From positions 260,190 to 301,234 of the forward strand of contig NW_003129359.1 of NCBI RefSeq assembly GCF_000003605.2: a stretch of 41,045 nt of DNA. Reading direction: 5' to 3'. Made by a program: the position numbers and the translations under genes. The notes under the pieces are model-generated. The model was not told the origin of the DNA, searched no databases, and saw nothing but the letters and a program-made list of their open reading frames with translations. The stretch is from Saccoglossus kowalevskii. Its lineage: Eukaryota; Hemichordata; Enteropneusta; Harrimaniidae. Shown here in pieces: positions 1 through 13,000 of the stretch. How positions within the stretch are numbered: position 1 is the first letter of the stretch; each line of letters starts with the position of its first letter.

Positions 1-604
1 AAAATGTCAGTTGCAATATGTTGCAAAATTTTTTTTTCACTTCTCCCATAGTTTGAAGTGGTACTTAAAACACGTGTTATCTTCATATGTAAACTCGATT
101 TTCAGTCTCTGAACCTTTTGTTATACTGCCCTCTACGGCAATTTGTATACGCCGGAATCACCGTAGCGCAGCGACAAGAGACTAGGGCATAGTCTACTTC
201 ATGTATTATTTACGATTAAATGGTGTGAATTATGTAGTTGCCTTCATACAACTTCAAGTCGACGATGATTACATGTTCTCTGATATGATGCCTCTGATAT
301 GACATCATGCCAAATTATAATTTATCTCACATCACACGATTTAAAAGAGACGGACATATTTATGAAAAGTACATTAAAGTAATTAACAACGTATTTATAA
401 GTCAAATGTCTTAAGCTTTGAAAACAAAATGTGTCTATGATATCATTTTTGGTTCTCAAGATTTTCAACTTTGGGTTTGTGTATCCTTGTTTACAGACGA
501 TTAAAGGCTGCCATATCATACATTATTATGACGCCATATTGTCCTGATCGCAAAGTCCGTGTTGAGTGCTTTGATTTGGATGTGCTCGTTTGCCTATAAT
601 TATA
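1..604. other. Non-coding, nothing recognised
   Basis: A+T-rich sequence with only short open frames that lack splice context or recognisable domains. I see no gene, RNA or repeat here. Confidence 0.5.
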
Positions 605-737
605 TTAAAGGGCGATGGTCGTTACGCCGCGTCCTGTTCGATATGGGACTCATAGCGACGTACACAACGCGTGTAAAATACATTGTTTATTTACATGAAA
701 TTCGAACACGCGCTGCGCGACGACCACCGCGCTTTAA
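605..737. mobile_element. Short TIR element (MITE) with TTAA ends, family 1
   Basis: A 133-bp element. It starts TTAAAGGGCGATGGTCGT and ends ACGACCACCGCGCTTTAA, so the ends are inverted repeats of roughly 20-25 bp, imperfect inside. Both ends carry TTAA, which may be the target duplication as in piggyBac-like elements; this is an inference. There is no coding capacity. A second copy of the family, split by a LINE, lies at 2265-5189. The open frame across it (559-753) is not a gene. Confidence 0.7.
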
Positions 738-1680
738 CCATAGTGCATCATAACGTAAAAATTTTACATTTTCTAGGTGAATACTATGAACAACAACTAT
801 TTAGTATTATATTGCCATGGCAACTATAAGTATAATAGTTTGATATGTATGTAACAATATGTTGGACTCGTTACAACTGAATACTATTATTTTAATAGTG
901 TTGCCATGACTACATTAAAAATAAAATCACCACTTTGCTTGAATACTATATACATTCACAGTCCCTTTATCTCACAGGGACTGTGGTACATTGTTTGAAA
1001 TTATTAAATCTAATGAAATATTTTCTTCAATATCTCAGCGTGTTTATTTTTTCAATTTTTTAAGATTTTAAAATACGAGTTATACGAGAGATTAGAAATG
1101 AACGCCAATGAATTCCACATTATACCAGATATTGAAGAAAATATTTAAAATATTCGGCAGGTTACTTCCCCACGCCCCCAATAATTTTAATATATCGGGA
1201 AATCGAAACAGACACTAGCTTTACTTTAATTGTACCACTCTAGTGATCTATTGATTGGTGGTTTATTCTAGTAAATCCACAAATGTCTCTTTGTTTTCAT
1301 GCTAATTGTAAACAATTGTATTCATATTGTGTCTAATTTGTACAATTGCGTTCATATGATATGTTACGTATACTTACTACAGATAACTGTGACTTATTTT
1401 GTAAATCTGCGTCAAATGTTATGTGTTGAATTATTCATGAGCAAATGCTAAACATACATTACATACTTTGTATTTATGTAAATTAACATAGTGCACTGGC
1501 AATGCAACTGATTGCTGATTCTTTCAGTTTTATCGTTTTCTTTGCGGTGGATTTCGTGGCTTTCGGCCTCGTTCATTTACAAAATGCTGATATGGAGTTT
1601 ACAGTTGTAATTTTCAGCAATACTTTTCCCATCTATTAGGCAATCTTATCCGAGTTACAGCGAGTGGTACCCGTATTCAC
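738..1680. other. Non-coding stretch with one hairpin
   Basis: A+T-rich, with no gene seen. It contains a perfect 10-bp inverted repeat, CACAGTCCCT at 957-966 and AGGGACTGTG at 976-985, with a 9-nt loop. Its role is unknown. Confidence 0.45.
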
Positions 1681-1772
1681 TATAAAAGACGCGTTTGGTT
1701 TCTCCGACCAATTGGACAAATATAAACACGATAATTACGTTCTGTCATTGATCGAACAGGAGTTAGCCGAAA
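1681..1772 (+). promoter_or_regulatory. Possible TATA promoter and first exon
   Basis: TATAAAAG at 1681-1688 is a good TATA box. About 85 bases on, GCCGAAA is followed by GTAAGTGA at 1773, a strong splice donor. Together they look like a core promoter and a short 5' exon (start near 1710, end 1772) of a plus-strand transcript. I find no downstream coding exon, because the next 3.4 kb is transposon sequence, so the transcript may be broken, non-coding, or spliced beyond it. Confidence 0.3.
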
Positions 1773-2264
1773 GTAAGTGATTTTTTAAGTACACACAATT
1801 AACCTTATTTTCTATCACTGTATAATTTCTCTGCAATATAGAGCTACCAGAATCACCCACGATGTGAAGATCGCCCTTCTTAATTTGTCACCACTATTCG
1901 AGTGGCGCCCCTCCTCAGTGTTTCACTGCCCTCCGAGTGATGTCCCTTCTTCGTACATTTTTTGTATATCATTGACGTCCGAATGATTCCCCCTCTTTGT
2001 ATATCGTACCTTGAATGACGTAGACTCTCCTGATATTTACAATGTGTGCATGGATACAAGTGTGTTTTCAGTACGCATATGAATAAAAGTGTTTTTTACA
2101 ATCGCAATACAAACGAAGTAACAGGTGTACCTGAATAAAAGAATGGCATGAAAACTGTTCACATGATCAAAAGGTGTATTTACTTAATAGTTTCTATCTT
2201 TGCTATAAATTACACCGATTAGATACACAACTTTGTATGTTATACTAGCAGTGCTTATTTGACC
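1773..2264. other. Non-coding, nothing recognised
   Basis: There is no supported exon, RNA gene or repeat between the candidate donor at 1773 and the transposon end at 2265. Confidence 0.4.
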
Positions 2265-5189
2265 TTAAAGGGCGGTGGTCGTCGCCCTGCGCAAGTGCAA
2301 CATTTGTGTTGATAAACATTGATTTTCCAACAATCCAAAGCGCTTTTCTATTGGAAATCACAAGTATGAGGTTTGATCCAGGCGCGACTTGCACTAATTA
2401 CCGCCGATGACTCCTAAACAATTCCTAATTAAAGCTTTGTAACATCTCAGTTTGTACTCGTTGATCTGCACAACAGTCAAAGTTGCCAGCTTGGTTTATC
2501 ACTTCACTTTCGCACTTTCACAGGTGGATCTTGAGTGCCTAACATCATCGTTGAGGTCTCTCCACCAGGTGTTTTTAGGCCTTCCTCGTTTCCACTTCCC
2601 ATGTGGATTCCATGTCAAGGCTTGTCTGGTGATGTTGGATGGTTACTTACGCAAAGTTTGGCCAATCCAACCCCATTTCCTCCACAAGATCTCTTCCTCC
2701 ATGGGAAGCTGCCTGGTTTGCTTCCAGAGCCCAAGGTTCCTGATCTTATCCAGCCAATGAATTTTTAGAATTGTCTGCAGGCATCTGTTTACAAAGGTCT
2801 GTATTTTGTGGGTTGTTACTTTTGTGGTACGCCAGGTTTCTGCTCCATATAACAGGACAGACTTTACATTTGTATTAAACAAACGAAGCTTGTCTTCATA
2901 TTGTTCTGGAGTTCCAAATGTTCCTTGGTTGGAGGAATGCAGCTCTTTCTTTGCCAATCCGGGTTTTGACATCCACCCTGTTTATCCCCAACACTGCCAA
3001 GGTAAGTGAAAGACTCCACCTCGCCAAGAGATGTATCACTTAGTCTGATCTGTTCCTCTTTCACAGTATTCACTTTCATGACCTTTGTCTTATCTTGGTG
3101 GATGATTAGACCAAACTATCTGTCAGCTTTCCTCCATGCACCACCCTGAATGTCATTCCCTTGTATGAGTTACGGATCATTCTGAAAAAAACTTCTATGG
3201 GACCCCATAGTGTCTAAACAGCTTCCAAAGTGACTCTCTGTCTAAATTGTCAAAAGCTTTCAGGAAGGAGTTCCACTCTATGGACTGTTCAACTATGATC
3301 CCCAGTGTAGCAATGTGATCAGTACATGATCTGTCTTTACAGAAGCCTGCCTGGTGGTCACGCAGTTGTTGGTCAACCGGTCCTTTCAATCTCTCAAGAA
3401 TAATCCTATTGAAGACCTTTCCTGGTACTGAGAGAAGTGATCCCTCTGTAGTTGGAACACTGACTGAGGTCTCCTTTCTTTGGAATTTTGATCTTTCCAC
3501 TCTGCCGGGATTTCTTTCTGTTCCCAAATCTTCTCAAATAAAGTGTATAGTACCTCTACTGAAAGGTCCAGCTCTGCCTTCAGTGCCTCTGCTGGAATAT
3601 CTCCAGGCCCTGATGCTTTACCATTTTAAAGTTGATTTATGGCTTTCCCGATCTCTGTTTTAGTAGGTTTGTCACAGTTAATCGGCAGGTCAGTGTCAGC
3701 TTCAGGTATGGTAGGTGTATTGACAGGTGCAGGTCTGTAGAGCAATTCTTCAAAGTGTTCAGCCTATCTACTGATCTGTTTGTCCTCGCCAAGTATTGCA
3801 TTGCCATCCTTGTCTTTGATAAGTCTGTCTGCCTGAATTTGCCTGCAAGCTTCCTTGTGGTTTCGTACAGCTCCTTCATGTTTCTCTTTGCCAGAGCATC
3901 ATCTGCTTGTTTGGCCAGACGTTCTACAAAGTTACTTTTTTCCACTTTGACACTTCTCTTAACTTCTTTATTTGCAGCCGTATAATCTTCCTGAGTTCTT
4001 GCTTTTGATGCTCTGGTTGTGCTATTGTTAATTGCTGCTTTCTTTTCCTTCCTTCCCTGGATTTTGCTATAAGTTTCGGCAGATATCCACTCTTTCTGTT
4101 GTGTCTTTTTCCTGCCCATGGTCTCATCACATGTTGTGCTTATTGCCCCTTAATTACATTCCAGTGGGTTTGGATGATTGGGGTCTCATCATCATCATTG
4201 TGCAGATCAAGGAGAGATTGGTATCTGTTGGCTAAGGCTAGTTTGAGTTTCCCCCTAATCTTTGTATCATTTAGGAAATTGACATTATACCTTGGCTTCC
4301 TTCTATCCTCACCAGATTTGCTATACATCTACATTAGCTTGAGTTTTGCTACCACAAGGTGGTGATCTAAAGCAATGCCTGCTCCTCTCATCACTCTGAC
4401 ATCTTGAAGTGATCTTCTGAAGGTCGTAGAGATGCAGATGTGGTCAATTTGATCAGGAGACACCCATGTTGCCTTGTGTATCCGTTTGTGCTGGAACACA
4501 CTGCCTCGAATGACAAAGTTGTATGTTGAACATGTATTTACAAACAACTCTCCATTGTTATTCATTAAGTTTACCTATTCCCTGGGTTCCAATCACCTCC
4601 CCGTAGCCGGTGTTGTCCGCCCCAATTTTGGCATTGACATCACCTTTTATGATATTTATGTCATTCTTACTCAACTTGCTCATAACATTGTGCAACTACT
4701 CATAGAACTAGTCTTTGGAGTCTTTGTTGCTGTCATCTGTAGGGCATAACATTGAACAAGGTTCAATTTGATCTTCTTGATCAGATTTTCCTCATCTTGT
4801 CTCAAAAAGTCCAAGCAGTCCCGGTTAGTTTTGCAACTTGTACCACCATTCCAGTCTCGTACATTGTCCTGATGTTTCAGGTGCCCATTGGCAAAATATT
4901 CCTGGTTGACAAAAGGCTCTTCAGTGTTACAGCTTTCTTTCGGCTTTCACTGTAGCACGTCATATACTTCTTACTAGAAGTTCCTTCCTCTCCCAGGTTT
5001 AAGTAACGTTGGTTTATTTTTCATCGAAGTTTTTGTAGCGTATTTCTTTACAGGGTGCAGCTGCTCAGCTTACGCCCAACCCTCCTCCTCTCTCAACTGG
5101 GCTTGAGACCAGCTATGGCGGTTATATCTTTGTTTATATGAAACCCATATATCTTGAGCATGCGTGACGCGACGACTATCGCCCTTTAA
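2265..5189. mobile_element. Second family-1 TIR element, split by a LINE
   Basis: The left end, TTAAAGGGCGGTGGTCGTCG, and the right end, CGACGACTATCGCCCTTTAA, match each other as inverted repeats and match the element at 605-737. The sequence inside the right end (TTTGTTTATATGAAA) also aligns with the inner part of that element. Between about 2450 and 5110 lies minus-strand LINE sequence, so a LINE appears to have landed in a short TIR element. The alternative, a large TIR element carrying LINE-like genes, is less likely because the LINE keeps its usual domain order. Confidence 0.6.
2450..5110 (-). pseudogene. Dead LINE (non-LTR retrotransposon), endonuclease plus reverse transcriptase
   Basis: In coding order on the minus strand there are pieces of an apurinic-type endonuclease (about 4960-4330; GDVNAKIG, then QIDHIC, then SDHH-like DHHLVVAKLKL), a basic linker (about 4330-3640), the N-terminal part of the reverse transcriptase (3527-3195; DHQAGFCKDRSCTDHI, then KAFDNLDRESLWKLF) and the C-terminal region (3079-2643; [32 protein letters not shown]). 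Frames shift repeatedly and contain stops. The stretch that should hold the [FY]ADD active site is absent: around 3110-3125 the text jumps from the pre-catalytic region to the region just before the FTYLG motif. This belongs to the RT type often annotated as craniofacial development protein 2-like; RTE versus a related clade is not settled. It is non-functional. Confidence 0.85.
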
Positions 5190-5387
5190 ATGCATGGGAC
5201 ATTAGTACAGAGTATGAAACAATACAAATTATCCATTGTCCTTGTTTTTTTTATTTGTAAGGATCTCTTATATTCATCGGCACTAGAACGTCTAACTGGT
5301 CCTTATTTGTTGAGATGTCAAGGGGAATAAAAGCAAAGTCAACGTTACCACTGCAGGAACTACAAGGCATACCGGAAGAGATCATCA

Positions 5388-6573
5388 ATAAAGGGTCAAA
5401 GGTGGAACATCTTATCTAAGCCAACCACATTATTGGAATGTTAGAGACTGTAAACGTAGAGACCATATCGTTTCGGCCAGTGAATACGTGAACATATCAA
5501 ATTGACATCTCAAAATATTATTATTACACTGTAAACATAATATTGGAGTCAATGCTTCGACTACTGGAAAGAACTGTCCGACATTTCCCTTGAAACAGTG
5601 TGAGATATGCACTTTGATGTGACTGTTAATGTGACTACCACGCCCAACATTTACCTCATTATTAGCTATCTTGTGTGAAACAATGATGTCCTTTTCGTTA
5701 TTGTTTCACTGTTCTGAAGTTAGTAACAAAATGCTTACCGTATTGAACAACTGTGGATGGAAAAACGAAATATTGATTGCAACAATCGTCGTTTACTTCA
5801 CTTCACAGAACTGTAACTGTTTCAAGGAGACTCAGCCTAAAGTAAATTATTAACAATTGTGAACACCCTAGGCTACCATATTTTCAACATAAATTGTGTC
5901 ACCAGCTGTTGTGCATTGTGTTCTAATTGTTACATTACATGTATATGTTGTTGTAGGTCTCATAGAAGCATCTTTTCTGTAACTTTATTTGGGGTCATGG
6001 GAATATTATTTGGCATATTTGGTGTTTTATGCCTGAAATACATGAAGATCGCTAAGATTCCCCGTTGATATATGGCTGACCGTTCCCATCAATCAGATAG
6101 CAGGATTTGTGATCGCTATAATGTCATGATTGACAGGCAGGCCCATATATTTAAACATAGACGTGGCTCCATATCCCTAGATGTGCCTATTTTTGTTCAG
6201 GATTTCGTACTTTTCATTACCTTTTCCACGTTTGTTTACTGTGCCGACAAAAGCGTTAAATTAAATCAGATAAAATGTAACATTCATGTGCTAAATCGTA
6301 GCCATTACATAAGGATCATGAACAATTAAGATCAAAAATCGCATAACGTCTCTTTTAACCCTGTAAGATGTACTTCGCTATATCTATTAAGAGTCAATCT
6401 TTTCTAAATATACAACATATTAATTCTTATTCAATAATAGTATTTTGAGATGTTGTAAATTTGTTATGGTCACGTATTCACTGGCCGAAACGATATGGTA
6501 TCGTCGTCTACAGTCACTAAAATTCCAATAATATGATTGGCTTAGATAATATGTTCCATTTTTGACCCTTTAT
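5388..6573. repeat. Foldback: about 140-bp inverted repeats around 0.9 kb
   Basis: The left arm 5388-5524 (starting ATAAAGGGTCAAA) is the reverse complement of the right arm 6433-6573 (ending TTTGACCCTTTAT) with scattered mismatches and small gaps. The right arm recurs in unit B at about 18670-18815. The left arm has no counterpart at the start of units B or C, so it marks the original left flank of the tandem array. It could be the ends of a decayed TIR transposon or an inverted duplication. No transposase is visible between the arms. Confidence 0.65.
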
Positions 6574-6911
6574 ATAACGATATATTATAGAAAAAAAGGC
6601 ATGTCATGACCATCTATTGAAAATTGAAAATCGTAGCAAATGGGGAAATTCCAGACAAATGTTGCATTCATTATTTGATTGCAGTACTCCTTCATTAGAA
6701 GGATAATAATAATTGTTAAATCATAATGAGGTTTCATATTTGGAATTACAGATGAAGAGTCCATCTACTATAAATAATAATCATAGCAGTCCTCAATCGT
6801 TTGCAGTCAATTTCAGCAGACTGAAATAAAAAAATAATGTTGAAAATAATAATTATATCAACATATTGTTACATGTTTTCCGATTTGCTATGGCAATAAA
6901 TTCATTGGAAA

Positions 6912-7023
6912 TTACCTAACAAATACATACTTCTCAAAACTTAACATCATACCTTCATATCCACATAAGTATCGGGCCCCTCGATTGCAGAAATTATTGT
7001 CCCATTTGTAGCCCATTGCCTTC
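6912..7023 (-). CDS. Lectin gene A, exon 5 (end of lectin domain, stop)
   Basis: The acceptor is TTTGTGTTGCAG before 7023. The first base completes a Trp codon begun in exon 4. The exon encodes KAMGYKWDNNFC and RYLCGYE, the two closing cysteines and the calcium-site WDN, then 13 more residues and TAA at 6914-6912. A potential donor at 6952 would cut the exon after GYE, and I cannot exclude a further 3' exon. No canonical AATAAA was seen just downstream. Confidence 0.75.
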
Positions 7024-10000
7024 CTGCAACACAAATGTAATTGCTCAAGTATTTTGCGAGTGACAAACGTCTGTATGACCTGGGTAGTGCTATTTAATAT
7101 ACGTGTATTTAATATACTCTGATTCGTCCTCATGCTGTAAAAATGTATCACAAGACCATCATAGTTGAGTTTTTTATTTAAATAATGTTTTGTTATCACT
7201 AGATTTAATATGCATATGTATGCCATTAAGTTGATGTATAGGTGAAGCCTTGAATCCAGCCATTTAGAGTGACCTTCCCCCTGGAAGACGGCACAAAAAT
7301 CATCACTGATTAGTTGATCGCATGACTTCAGTGCATCACCATGGGAACTCGCATGCGCAGACTGACACATACGTAAGGCATGTCCGCAGGTTTAAGGTGA
7401 ATTCGATATAGGCAGGTAAATAGGCACGGATGTTCAATATATAGGTGCAAATGCACTGACGGACAGATGAACGAACATAGTAAAACAGAGAATACAATAC
7501 GTGTCTGTTTTTGAACTTTATTCAAAATATGCTTGTGATTAGTGTAAGCTACGCCTTTTTAATCTCAGTGATTTATGTAGTGTGTATTCGTATACTGTGT
7601 GTGTATGTCTATTGTTTTTTTGGCTCTGTTTTTTTACATATTGATAGTTAGTTGAATTGAAGAACCACCAATGGTTAATATTCATTTTTTGGATGAATTT
7701 ACAAGCAATGTTATTTTAATTTCGAAACCCGTTGTTCAATTAATCAATTTGAGGTCAACTTACCAAAGCTGTCCACAGGAGGCGCCATAACTAGGTTCGT
7801 TGGGTGCCCAATTCTGGAAAATTGCAGACGTCAATTTTGTGCCGTCAGTCCACTGATAATTATTGGCAGAAACACTGCCCGTGTTTGTTGAATCTCGGAG
7901 ACCAATCCACACATCACCATATCTATAATTGTTGAATAACCAATCCGAGATGCAGTCGTCCAATTCCTTATTCTTTATATGGACGAGTTCGGCACCGAGA
8001 GAAGAGCACACTGCGTTAGCGCCATGCCAGTTCTGAAGGTCGTGGGACACTTCAATTCGATAACACCTTACAGTTAGTGAACGATCCTCAAAAACATTTT
8101 CTGAAATAGAATATCGTTGAAAATATTGGCATGAAGTTGAAACACCAATATAATGTTTCAATTTAACTATTGTACAGGCGAATTAGTAAATCACAATGAT
8201 GACAACTTCCATAAACGTTTTTACTTATTATTAGTATGGACCCTTGTTTATAGTAGTGTGTGCTGAAAATACTGATATCAACACCTGGGAGAATGGTCTT
8301 TATAAACCATTTATTTAAAAATAAAGACACAGTGAAAGTTTGAAAGATTGGGATTTGCTTATAAACGTATTCACAACAATTTGCCAATACTGATAATCTG
8401 CTTTGGTCAAGAAGTATTCGTATATCCGGCATAGATATTACGATGTGCAGTGTGTAGGCGCTGTTTGGTCATTATGTAATTGAGTTAAAAAATGTACTAG
8501 TATACTTAAAACAGAGATTCACTAGGAGAACAGACGTTATCTTATCTAGTCGACACTAAAGGGGTCCAAACACTTCATTAAACCGTCAAATGTAAGCTGA
8601 CGCGATCTTCATGATTGAGCTGCAACTTAATTGCAGGCCGCTTATTGGTAGATTAAGACATTCGGTGTATATGTCAAATGTTTGTACATGGCCCAATGAT
8701 TAGATAATTTTGAACCAACTGATTAATTCTAATTAGAACCCATGATGATATCACATTGTCATTCCTGGATTGGTCAGTATGAATTCGTAACATTCATGTT
8801 AAATTATAAAAATGTATATTTTATTATAAACGACCTCAATTTTCTGCCCTTCATTTTGTCAGACAATTGAATTTTGTATTATAAACACACATAATGCAGC
8901 CCAGACCTGGCCATGTTAGTTGCTGAGTGTGGTAATTCGAACACTAACTTGTCTCCGATCCGTTGGCAAATAGTGTACTGTACTTCCAAACCAGTTTGTG
9001 ATGTTAGGGATCATATTCTTCCAATAATTTACATTGCGTTGCCCGTTTTGTGTGGTATGTTACCTCTATGTGTCCATGTTATTTATTTATTTAATTTTTT
9101 TTTGATTGTAAACAACTTGCCTGCTAATTGAAGAGTATTTCCGTTTGTACTAGGGCTCAGATACACACGTGTGTATGTGTAATAATACTTACTGTTGATG
9201 TCACATATCAATGTACATGTTTTCTGATCAGTGTTTAAGTAGTATGCTGGGTAACATGTGCAATGATAATCACCATGGCTACCAATGATACAATTGTGTT
9301 GACAGCCACCATTATTCATACTGCATCCATCCAACACTGAGTAAGAAAAGAAAACAGTGTACATAGCATTCATTACTGTACATTGGGTGATAAAAACAAT
9401 AGTCCGTAAAACGATATTTCTGTGTTTAAAAGTGTCCCGGCGCCTTGTAATGTCTTTCTTATTTGGAAAACGTGTGAAATATTTACGCCATATTTACGTC
9501 ACATTAGAACTCCTTCTTTTGTTTACATCGAATGCAGCAACAATGTAGCGTGTGACTGAAATAAAATTACGTCACTTTACAATGGCATTTCAGACTGCTA
9601 TATTTCAAACAAATATGAATACAAGCGGGAAAACAATAAGGTTTCACAAGTATATCGCAAAGTATGTACTCAGGCAGCACGTGATCGCACCTACTTCCGC
9701 TAGGTGTTGGTCAATGCAATCATAATACTACCTTTGTGAATATTCTCAATCTTTAACAAACAAGAGTGAATAACATCAGTAGTACACAGTAAGATCAAAT
9801 AACATTGTTTTTGTAGGGGAGCTTCTTTTAGTTTTAAATTATCAAACAAATGTCCTATTAGTTACTATCATGATTATCAGTAATGATTTTTTACTCGAAA
9901 TCAGTGTCTGGACAAAAAGTACAGGGGGGTAGGCCGGTGATTTTTGAAAGTCGCATACATAAAAATATATGGCCCTTCACAAACATTTGCATAAAATTTG

Positions 10001-13000
10001 CTGACCTCCCCCTCGAATGGTGCATGGCATATTGTGGCCCATCCTCCTTCTAAGTGTAAGGAAATTACATGTATCAAAACTATATATACATAATAATTGA
10101 TGTTCTACTGCATAGCTTAGATCTTTTCTACTTCAATCAGTTGGCTCAGCTCTCATTGAGAAGAGAACAATATATGATACTGTGTATGTACCACATTAGA
10201 GTGGTTCATGCAGAATTTTCCTGGCACCTTTATGAGTGTTGTGAATCGTGTGTGTATTCTTTAGAATACGAGATACAAATGTTCAATACCACCATTCGAT
10301 ATTCTTATTACATACTCTAGATATACACTTTTTATAACAACACTAAGATTCAGCCAGACTATAGTGGTCTAGCTAACTCTAGTAAGAATTGCAAAAGTAT
10401 GGAGAAGCCTTTTATCCAAAGCTTGTTGGAAGACATGCCCACTACACAGTATAAATATTTTAAATCTCATCCACCAAATCATCTTCAGTATTCTTCTCTC
10501 TTGAATCAGTGTGATGTTGAATGAAACAAATATATATGATTCAAAACTAACGTGAACAATAAACTCATAAAAATGAACACGATACCAAACAATCAGCTCA
10601 AAAGTTCGAAATGAGGACCTTCCTTCCGTCTAGAGTCATATTTCAGAACCCTGTGGACCAAATCTGTTCATTCTTTGCATGTGTCTAGTACTTTACCTGG
10701 GACATATGCACATGCAGTGGTTTACTGATTCAATCCAATGTGTCTGACTGGCAACAATTTTTTTAAATGTGGTATCTTATGCAATTTTGTTAAAATTTGG
10801 TACATGCATTGTACGTTTTAGATTACCGTCACAACAATTTGTTTTACAATTGGATTAAAGATAGCCAACAGGTAGCCATCTTCCTTTTTGACCATGCAAC
10901 TATATCACAAAGGCTTTTAGGCACACACATCATAAATATAGGAATACATGTTCATATTAGTTTGTTTCATAATCAGACCAAAGATGGCCGACTGGCATCT
11001 ATCTTGTTTTTTGAAAAATGTGGTTTCTTTGACAGGATTTGTCGCTTTTTGTTCAAATTTGATACAAACATTGTTTATGTTGAGATACATGTTCTTGGTG
11101 ATTTGTTTTGTGTTTGAATCCAACATTACCAACTGACAACATCTTGTTTTTTCAAAATGTATTGTTGACATGTTTTTTTTTTCTCTTCAAATTATACATG
11201 CTATGATACATGTTCATGGCAATTATAGTTTCACAATCAGATCAAATATGGCTGACTGTCTGTAATCTTGCTTTTTGACCATAATACTCTGCACATGAAC
11301 CCGGAAAAGGGAAATTCAGTTTGGAACATGCAAACATATCAAGCAATAATAACGTTTACATTTAATTATGTGTAGTAATACCTTCTGTTGTAACATCTTC
11401 CGTTACATCAGATGCCGTGCTTGCATTGTCATCTGTTGTTGTAAGTGATGTAGTGTCGTGTTCTTTTGAGATATCGCGAGAGTACGCCGCTTCTGTCATG
11501 TCATATATAGATGGTGTTAAATGTTTATCCGGTTCTTGGGTTATGTTCTTTCTCATAGTTTTAAATTGTTTGTTGCTTATTGTTGTTGTTGTTGTTTCCG
11601 ATGTTTCTTCAATATGTGTTCTCGTGTGTGCCTTTGCGGATAATGTGAACAGGTCTATCAAATCAAGGTTCACCAATTTTGGTCTGCAACAACACTGTGA
11701 ACGTTCTGAAAAAAAAGTTGAATGTAATTCCTAATTCCCAGGTGCAAGTATAGTTAACAGTACCTCGTAGACGTGATGTTTTACTCTATCAACACATTGA
11801 TGGCCAGAATATTGTGAATGAAACTTAGACTAATATGTTGTGCAATTAACGGCTTATAGCAGTACAAAACCTGTGATTTAATAGTAAGCGTGTTCATCCT
11901 TCTTTAGAGAGAGTATGAATTTGGTCGGCTGCACACTCAGCAGTTGAAAAAAATGCCCTCAAGCCAGGCTTGCGGCATTAAACAAAGCCAATATAGCGCC
12001 CAGTTGAAGGGGCGTAACAATGTTTTTTATATTGTGTGCTGTCCTGTCCTCTGTGCACATGAACAACCGCAACGAGCGGATTTCCGTGGAATTTCAGGAA
12101 CGTGTCTTCATCCCGGAATTCTAGTCGGGTTATTTGCGTCCGAGTTGCCATATTTTAATGATATTATACTGCGAATTTAGCGAGTTTGAGCAGTTTTAGG
12201 TGTTTTGTTTATGCAGCCCTCGCGGATTGCGTGTTATCAGTGTTCTTGTAACTCATTTTGTATAGTAGCACACTGAATCCAGTAAAGTCTCATTTTTAAA
12301 TAGTGAAGTGATAGTTGTATTCTTAACATGGATCATATGAGAACAAAAGCATTCTAAAAAACAACGAATATTAATGAAAAAACAAAATAGTTAAAGTGGA
12401 AGAGTCGTCACCCACACACGCACGGGAATTAAGTTCCAAGCATGATAAACGCAAAGGCTCATGGTTAGACGATTGTTTGTGAACAATGACCCGCTATGGC
12501 CATCTGACGCATGCGCAGGTGACGACTCCCCCGCTTCAACGAGTATTGTTTAGAACAAATTTCACAGTTACGTTAAACAAATACTGTCCGCCATCAAAGG
12601 TTATCGGACTTTTAGAACAATAGAGACGAGCCGATGTGTAGTATTACTAAGAGTTAACCAATGAATGATTAACATTAAACTATTCAATTTTAAAATTCTC
12701 AAAATTCAGTTAAATCGGGAAACGTGCAATTTACACAACTCTGACTAAAACAGTGGGTTAAACTCGAAACTGTGTCAGAGACCCTCGCTTTTCCGTGGCG
12801 TTTCCCAATAATTATACGATTATTGGTCATTTGTTCCTATTGTTTGCACTCGTGCTATTTACAGAATCAGATAAACACATGTAGTTTTCTGTCAAATAAA
12901 CAAAACTTCCATGTGGTGTTTCAATTACTGTAAAATGACTAATTTTCACTGCGTTTAAATTTTGCTAATTTACCATTAAATTTTAAATTCAGGGTTTTAT

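Noticed and set aside
2452-4365. Several plus-strand open frames
   Set aside because: Shadows of the minus-strand LINE, whose frames match known endonuclease and reverse-transcriptase motifs.
5859-6329. Plus-strand open frames with a hydrophobic stretch (GILFGIFGV), also seen at 16677-16934
   Set aside because: The copies in units A, B and C differ by indels that shift the frame, and there is no start or splice context. Shared only because the DNA is duplicated.
11417-11734. Plus-strand open frame (and 22064-22429, 25575-25832)
   Set aside because: Antisense shadow of the Thr-rich stalk exon.
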